From: Deltaproteobacteria bacterium
GTDB lineage: Bacteria > Desulfobacterota > Syntrophia > Syntrophales > UBA5619
Direction: 5' to 3'
NCBI GenBank assembly: GCA_026388365.1
Contig: JAPLJW010000071.1
Span: 1-9,854 of the forward strand
DNA length: 9,854 nt
In this document: one piece after another, positions 6,797 through 9,854 of the stretch
Numbering within the stretch: position 1 is the first letter of the stretch
Layout: every line of letters starts with the position of its first letter
Translations under genes and position numbers: made by a program
Notes under the pieces: model-generated
Databases searched by the model: none
The model's input: the letters and a program-made list of their open reading frames with translations, nothing else
Told to the model about the DNA's origin: nothing

Positions 6797-6813
6797 CCCG
6801 TATCCGGTACGGG
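6797..6813. repeat. Short inverted repeat CCCGTA/TACGGG
   Basis: CCCGTA-TCCGG-TACGGG forms a 6-bp stem with a 5-nt loop near the end of the proposed interspersed element closest to the DRTGG gene. Just beyond it, AGCCTG (6828-6833) can pair with CAGGCT (6852-6857), or GAGCC (6839-6843) with GGCTC (6854-6858), as mutually exclusive structures. Confidence 0.45.
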
Positions 6814-6871
6814 ACAAGCTTTTGAACAGCCTGCAAAAGAGCCTTTTTCAACAGGCTCCCCGCTGCGATCG

Positions 6872-7216
6872 TTATGCCTTCCGCGGGCAGATCATCTGAT
6901 GGATTCTGCCCGCCATTTCGAAGGCCGGCAGATCCGCCGTCAAAATCGGGATGTTTTCCCGGACGGCCTTCTCGAGCGTGTCCGCGGCGGGTTCGGCGCC
7001 CCGGACCAGGATGATTCCGGCGAGATCCTTGAGGCTGGCGACCGCGACGATGTTCTGATGGGTCTGTCGGGTGATCCAGAGATCCCCCTCCCGGCTGTTG
7101 GCCATGACATCGCTCAGGAGGTCGCCGACATATCCCCCCCGGACCTCGACCCCCAATCGGTCTCTGCCTGATTTCACAATGAGTTGCAATTCCTGTACGA
7201 TGGTCTCGAGATTCAT
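6872..7216 (-). CDS. DRTGG-domain protein (second copy in operon)
   Basis: A 114-residue single-domain protein of the DRTGG family, a small alpha/beta domain also found between other domains in phosphotransacetylase and CBS-domain proteins; its ligand is not established. Visible features are GGYVGDLLSDVMA (about 27-39), a TRQTHQN segment, AGIILVRGAEP (66-76) and ENIPILTAD (87-95). It is clearly paralogous to the DRTGG protein encoded at 7672-8046: SDV, IL-VRG, NIP-L and FE-AGR blocks align in order. The ATG at 7216 has GAGAGAGG just upstream and lies 16 bases after the RsbW-like ATPase stop. Downstream is the structured gap before the PHP gene. No membrane segment. Probably a sensory or regulatory partner of the adjacent ATPase, by context only. 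Confidence 0.85.
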   Translation of the reverse strand: MNLETIVQELQLIVKSGRDRLGVEVRGGYVGDLLSDVMANSREGDLWITRQTHQNIVAVASLKDLAGIILVRGAEPAADTLEKAVRENIPILTADLPAFEMAGRIHQMICPRKA

Positions 7217-7232
7217 AACCCTCTCTCCGGCG

Positions 7233-7685
7233 TTAACGATCCTGTTCCTGTTGGAGATGGATGATCATCTTCAGGCGGGTTCCGCTGCCCACGTCGGATG
7301 AGATGTGGAAGATATCCGAGAAGTTGCGGATGTTGTTCAATCCCATGCCGGCGCCGAAACCCATCTCCCGGATCTTGTCGGTGGCGGTTGACCAGCCCTG
7401 CTGCATGGCCAGACGGATATCTGAAATCCCCGGTCCCTCATCCACGGCCTCGATTTCAACATGTTCGGGCAGCACATGCAGACGGATCATCCCATGTCGG
7501 GCATATGAAACAATGTTGATCTCCGATTCATAGGTGATGACCGATGCCATCCGAACCACTTCTTTTTCGATCCCCATCTCCTTGAGGATCGTTTTGATCC
7601 TTCCGGAAACCCGGCCCGCATCGTCAAAATTACCCCCATCGACGGGGAAATTGTTCTCGGATAGCCATTTTTCACAAGCGGACAC
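7233..7685 (-). CDS. RsbW-like HATPase (anti-sigma/serine kinase-type ATP-binding protein)
   Basis: A roughly 150-residue stand-alone GHKL ATPase domain similar to RsbW/SpoIIAB-type proteins. From the GTG at 7685, motifs are TYESEIN (N-box, E53-N57), VDEGPGI (G1, D82), GFGAGMGL (G2, 109-116) and VGSGT (132-136). No histidine phospho-acceptor, membrane or sensor domain is visible. The start is uncertain. The frame runs open to 7865 through the upstream DRTGG gene, but homology begins near VDGGNFDDAGRVSG. The GTG at 7685 (with GGATGGG upstream) or the ATG at 7694 are the best candidates. I chose GTG, giving a 14-nt overlap with the DRTGG gene. Whether it phosphorylates anything is unknown; the family name should not be read as proof of sigma-factor control. 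Confidence 0.85.
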   Translation of the reverse strand: MSACEKWLSENNFPVDGGNFDDAGRVSGRIKTILKEMGIEKEVVRMASVITYESEINIVSYARHGMIRLHVLPEHVEIEAVDEGPGISDIRLAMQQGWSTATDKIREMGFGAGMGLNNIRNFSDIFHISSDVGSGTRLKMIIHLQQEQDR

Positions 7686-8046
7686 GGCGCCCATCCACTT
7701 TCTGTACGGAACCGACAATCCCTTTTTCATACAGACGGCCCGCTGATTCAAAAAGGATATACTTCGTCGAAAGAACGGGGATATTTTTATCTGCTGCGGC
7801 GCGGAGGGTCTCCGGAGGCGGTCTCTTTCCTCGGACCAGGATGACGGCCGCGATGTCCAACACATCGGCCGTGCGGATGACCTGAGGATTGGTCAGCCCC
7901 GTCAGGAGAAGGCATCCGGAATCGGCGAAGGCCAGCACATCGCTCATGAGGTCGGCGCCGAAAGCGGTATGGACTTCCATATCGAGCTTTTCCGCCCCGA
8001 CCAAAACCTCGGCATCGAGGATTTTCTGTACCTCACGAAGGAGCAA
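7672..8046 (-). CDS. DRTGG-domain protein (first gene of operon, TTG start)
   Basis: A 124-residue DRTGG-family protein, with EVQKILDAEVLVG at the N-terminus, FGADLMSDVLAFA (29-41), AAVILVRGKRPP (66-77) and NIPVLSTKYILFESAGRLYEKG towards the end. The start is TTG at 8046, supported by GGGAAGGA 8 nt upstream and by an in-frame TAA two codons upstream, leaving no longer ATG-started alternative. It overlaps the RsbW-like ATPase gene by 14 nt. As the promoter-proximal gene of the nine-gene cluster it probably starts the transcript. It is paralogous to the protein encoded at 6872-7216. Function is unknown; two DRTGG proteins beside two ATPases and a PHP protein suggest a small signalling or maturation module serving the dehydrogenase. 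Confidence 0.87.
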   Translation of the reverse strand: MLLREVQKILDAEVLVGAEKLDMEVHTAFGADLMSDVLAFADSGCLLLTGLTNPQVIRTADVLDIAAVILVRGKRPPPETLRAAADKNIPVLSTKYILFESAGRLYEKGIVGSVQKVDGRRVRL

Positions 8047-8208
8047 GATTTATTTCCTTCCCGCTTCAGTATCTCCCCGCGAAATTCATGGCCAGGGATG
8101 CGCATCATCCGGCTGCTCTCACGGTGTTCCCTGACGAAAAAAGGAACAACCCAGAAACGGAGATCATGAGAAAAAGGGCGTCATTCCAATGAATGTCCGG
8201 TGAGCCCT

Positions 8209-8237
8209 ATCATAATCAAAAAGGGGTGTCAAATCAA
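8209..8237 (-). promoter_or_regulatory. Candidate sigma70-type promoter of the formate dehydrogenase operon
   Basis: On the minus strand, TTGATT (8237-8232) and TATGAT (8214-8209) are separated by 17 bases, matching 4 of 6 and 5 of 6 consensus positions. Transcription would start near 8202, leaving about 155 nt of leader before the TTG start at 8046. The tandem TTGACA boxes overlap it but stand 12 and 30 bases from TATGAT, so they are badly spaced as -35 elements for the same -10. Confidence 0.5.
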
Positions 8238-8249
8238 AAAGGGGTGTCA
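8214..8249. repeat. Two perfect 18-bp tandem direct repeats
   Basis: The unit AATCAAAAAGGGGTGTCA occurs twice back to back (8214-8231 and 8232-8249) with no mismatch. On the minus strand each copy contains TTGACACCCC; the junction base completes the first TTGACA. They overlap the candidate promoter spacer and -35 region, so they could be an operator for a regulator, or a duplication from replication slippage. Confidence 0.85.
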
Positions 8250-8389
8250 ATACATTTTTACACAGTGATCTTCTCGAATCATACGAAATCTCATTGGATT
8301 ATATCCATCTTTTTTGTCCTTTCCGTGCGGCGAAGACGGGTCCGTTAAAAAGTCTTTGCTTCTCCGCGTTATTTACGTTAAAAAATAGC

Positions 8390-9277
8390 ATGCATCATCT
8401 GATCGATGAGTATCTCAACTACCTCACGGTCGAAAAGGGGGCCTCCCGGAACACAATCGACGGATACAGCCGGGATCTGAGCCGGTATGCAGGGTTTGTC
8501 GGCGAAGGGAGGATCCGCGGGATCGGCGGGGTCGGGACCGAGGATCTGATTTCTTTTCTGGCGTCGCTGCAGCGGGAAGGGCTGGCGGCCAATTCAGTGA
8601 ATCGCGCCCTGGCGGCCATCCGGGGGTTTTATAAATACCTCCTTCGGGAGAAAAAAGTGAATCATACCCCTGTGGCCCATATCGAACTGGCCAGGGTCTG
8701 GATGCGACTTCCCGACGTACTCAGCCGGGAAGAGATGGACCTTCTGCTGGCACAACCCGGCGCAACGACGCCGGCCGATCTCCGGGATGCATCTATGCTT
8801 GAACTCTTGTATGCGACCGGGATCCGGGTATCGGAGCTGATCGGGCTGACTGTAAACAGCATCAACTGGCAGGTAGGGTATCTGGTCGCCATGGGAAAGG
8901 GAGAGAAAGAGAGGATCGTTCCCGTAGGACGCACGGCGTATGATCGGGTCAAACATTATCTGGAAGGGGCGAGGCCTCTTCTTCTCAAAGGAGCGGAGAA
9001 TGATCGCCTGTTTCTGAACCGTTCGGGGAAAGGAATGACCCGGCAGGGATTTTGGAAAATCGTGAAAAAGTATGCCGAGAAGGCAGGTCTGGGCAAAAGG
9101 GTTCATCCGCACACCTTCCGGCATTCCTTTGCCTCACACCTGCTGGAGGGAGGAGCCGATCTGCGTTCCGTGCAGATCATGCTGGGTCATGCCGACATCT
9201 CCACGACGCAGATCTATACGCATGTGACGCGGGAACGCTTGAAGGAGATCCACCGGAAGTTTCATCCCCGGGGGTGA
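8390..9277 (+). CDS. xerD: XerC/XerD-family site-specific tyrosine recombinase
   Basis: A 295-residue protein, the usual length of XerC/XerD, which resolve chromosome dimers at dif sites. The N-terminal SAM-like core-binding domain covers about 1-90 (LIDEYLNYLTVEKGASRNT). The catalytic domain has the full residue set: R146 (ATGIRVSELIGL), K170 (GKGEKERIVP), H241 and R244 (HPHTFRHSFASHLL), H267 (MLGHADISTTQ) and nucleophile Y276 (QIYTH). I chose the ATG at 8390 because MHHLIDEYLNYL is the expected family start; a TTG at 8294 would add 32 non-homologous residues. No good ribosome binding site precedes either. XerD is favoured over XerC on the general look of its C-terminal motifs, but paralogue choice is tentative. 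The neighbours are not phage or transposon genes, so this is likely the housekeeping enzyme. Confidence 0.93.
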   Translation: MHHLIDEYLNYLTVEKGASRNTIDGYSRDLSRYAGFVGEGRIRGIGGVGTEDLISFLASLQREGLAANSVNRALAAIRGFYKYLLREKKVNHTPVAHIELARVWMRLPDVLSREEMDLLLAQPGATTPADLRDASMLELLYATGIRVSELIGLTVNSINWQVGYLVAMGKGEKERIVPVGRTAYDRVKHYLEGARPLLLKGAENDRLFLNRSGKGMTRQGFWKIVKKYAEKAGLGKRVHPHTFRHSFASHLLEGGADLRSVQIMLGHADISTTQIYTHVTRERLKEIHRKFHPRG

Positions 9278-9328
9278 AGACATATTTGTTCGATGGGGTG
9301 ATCAAGAGCGGTCGAGAGGTCATAGCCT

Positions 9329-9854
9329 ATGGAATATCAGTCGGGTAGAGCATCGAGACCTGTAAGGAAGGGGCGAAAATCGACGAAGATTTGGATCGTT
9401 GTTCTGATCCTTTTGATCCTGACCGCATGTGGTCTGGCCGTATTACACTATCCGGAAAAATTACAAGTAATCCCGGATGGATGGGAAAGGATTCGCAATA
9501 CCTTTTCCTTCATCATTCTCGACCAGAAACCCCATTTCTATGCGCTCATTCTGGAGAAGAACGGGAAGGATTACCGCCTGACCTCACGGGATACGGTTGA
9601 GATCTCATACCGGGATGAATTTGTGATCAAGGAGATTTCGACGGATGTTCTCTTCGGCGGCGGGGTTGCCGCAGATATCGAAGGGATTGGGGGTAAGGAT
9701 GATTCCCGAAAGCTCCTCAAGGGGATCGATCTCGTGGACAAGGCGGTTCTGACCGGCCGGAATGGCGCAGGGGAAAACAAGCCGGGCGGTTTTTCACTGC
9801 GGATTACCTATCATGGCGATGCGATTGCGGCCATTCCCATCCGGTTACAGATCA
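9329..9854 (+). CDS. Unrecognised membrane-anchored or lipoprotein-like protein (3' partial)
   Basis: Open frame of 175 codons running off the right edge. A GAGAGGT ribosome binding site sits about 8 nt before the ATG, and the gene begins 51 bases after xerD, so the two may be co-transcribed. The N-terminus has a basic stretch (residues 9-20, RPVRKGRKSTK) followed by a hydrophobic segment at about 21-39. This contains LTAC (C34), which fits a lipobox, so the protein is either a signal-anchored membrane protein or a lipoprotein with a long n-region. The remainder is soluble and mixed alpha/beta in character (FYALILEKNGKDYRL, DTVEISYRDEFVIKEI, GGFSLRITYHGD) and would face the periplasm or outside. 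I recognise no domain. Confidence 0.75.
   Translation, partial: MEYQSGRASRPVRKGRKSTKIWIVVLILLILTACGLAVLHYPEKLQVIPDGWERIRNTFSFIILDQKPHFYALILEKNGKDYRLTSRDTVEISYRDEFVIKEISTDVLFGGGVAADIEGIGGKDDSRKLLKGIDLVDKAVLTGRNGAGENKPGGFSLRITYHGDAIAAIPIRLQI

Larger units (their letters stand above)
6581..6857. repeat. Probable interspersed intergenic repeat (MITE/REP-like) with terminal inverted repeats
   Basis: This stretch fills most of the 318-base gap between the PHP gene (start 6553) and the second DRTGG gene (stop 6872), an unusual gap in a tightly packed operon. It is bounded by GGCTGTTGA at 6581-6589 and TCAACAGGCT at 6848-6857, near-inverted copies of each other. It contains at least five hairpins (6610-6627, 6669-6697, 6699-6719, 6725-6772, 6797-6813). 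The minus-strand interior (GATGCAAGG..., CCTGAGCCGTGAGGCGTAC, GCAGATGGACGTTTT) resembles, from memory, short dispersed repeats in deltaproteobacterial intergenic regions ending in AACAGCCTG. No transposase or convincing ORF is inside. Family identity needs a genome search. Confidence 0.5.
8047..8389. other. Divergent intergenic region with promoter, tandem repeats and structured leader
   Basis: This 343-base region separates the minus-strand dehydrogenase operon from plus-strand xerD. From the operon side it holds a roughly 155-nt leader, a candidate minus-strand promoter (8209-8237), two 18-bp tandem repeats (8214-8249) and an AT-rich stretch towards xerD. In the leader, small inverted repeats occur at 8125-8148 (TGTTCC/GGAACA, 12-nt loop) and 8182-8195 (CATTC/GAATG, 4-nt loop). 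I recognise no riboswitch class. No convincing plus-strand promoter for xerD was found. Confidence 0.55.

Noticed and set aside
7686..7865. A 60-residue extension of the RsbW-like ATPase
   Set aside because: It would run through the upstream DRTGG gene in a different frame; the DRTGG frame carries the recognisable protein there.
8214..8249. CRISPR-like repeats
   Set aside because: There are only two copies directly abutting with no spacers, and no cas genes nearby.
8257..8304. Plus-strand promoter for xerD (TTTACA with CATACG, or TTATAT further on)
   Set aside because: The -10 candidates match poorly or lack a -35 at proper distance; reported only as not found.
8294..8389. TTG-initiated 32-residue extension of XerD
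   Set aside because: The extension has no similarity to Xer proteins, and the ATG at 8390 gives a normal-length 295-residue recombinase.

Overview
The window suggests an anaerobic, moderately GC-rich bacterium, most likely a Desulfobacterota/Syntrophia-type syntroph or a close relative. This is inferred from gene content and not from a marker gene. The main content is a nine-gene cluster on the minus strand, transcribed from about 8200 down past the left edge. It encodes a soluble, cytoplasmic, multi-subunit formate dehydrogenase that looks flavin-based and electron-bifurcating, together with an upstream block of DRTGG, HATPase and PHP proteins of the kind often found beside HydABC-type bifurcating enzymes.

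Layout in transcription order (right to left): DRTGG protein (TTG start, 8046-7672); RsbW-like ATPase (7685-7233); second DRTGG protein (7216-6872); a roughly 320-base structured gap that looks like an inserted interspersed repeat; PHP phosphoesterase (6553-5813); HATPase protein (5813-5220, TGATG junction); NuoE-like [2Fe-2S] protein (5233-4739); small thioredoxin-fold [2Fe-2S]-like protein (4725-4342); a roughly 1018-residue fusion of NuoF with a GltD/NfnB-like FAD-NAD(P)H module (4258-1202); and the catalytic FdhA subunit (from 1133, running off the left edge).

The best find is at the left edge. The apparent stop of FdhA at 63-65 is a TGA lying exactly at the catalytic selenocysteine position. 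Homology continues in frame after it, and a textbook bacterial SECIS hairpin (33-51, GGUCU loop) starts 11 nt downstream. The gene is therefore an intact selenoprotein gene that simple ORF calling would truncate. Combined with the NuoF-GltD fusion, the proposed enzyme would connect formate/CO2 through Fe-S clusters to an FMN/NAD(H) site and to a separate FAD/NAD(P)H site, and possibly ferredoxin. That would be a formate-linked bifurcating enzyme or transhydrogenase.

To the right is a 343-base divergent intergenic region. It holds a plausible minus-strand sigma70 promoter overlapping two perfect 18-bp tandem repeats that each contain a TTGACA box, and a structured leader. Then, on the plus strand, come a complete XerC/XerD-type tyrosine recombinase (8390-9277) and the start of an unrecognised membrane-anchored or lipoprotein-like protein (9329 to the right edge). 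No tRNA, rRNA, CRISPR array or insertion-sequence transposase was seen.
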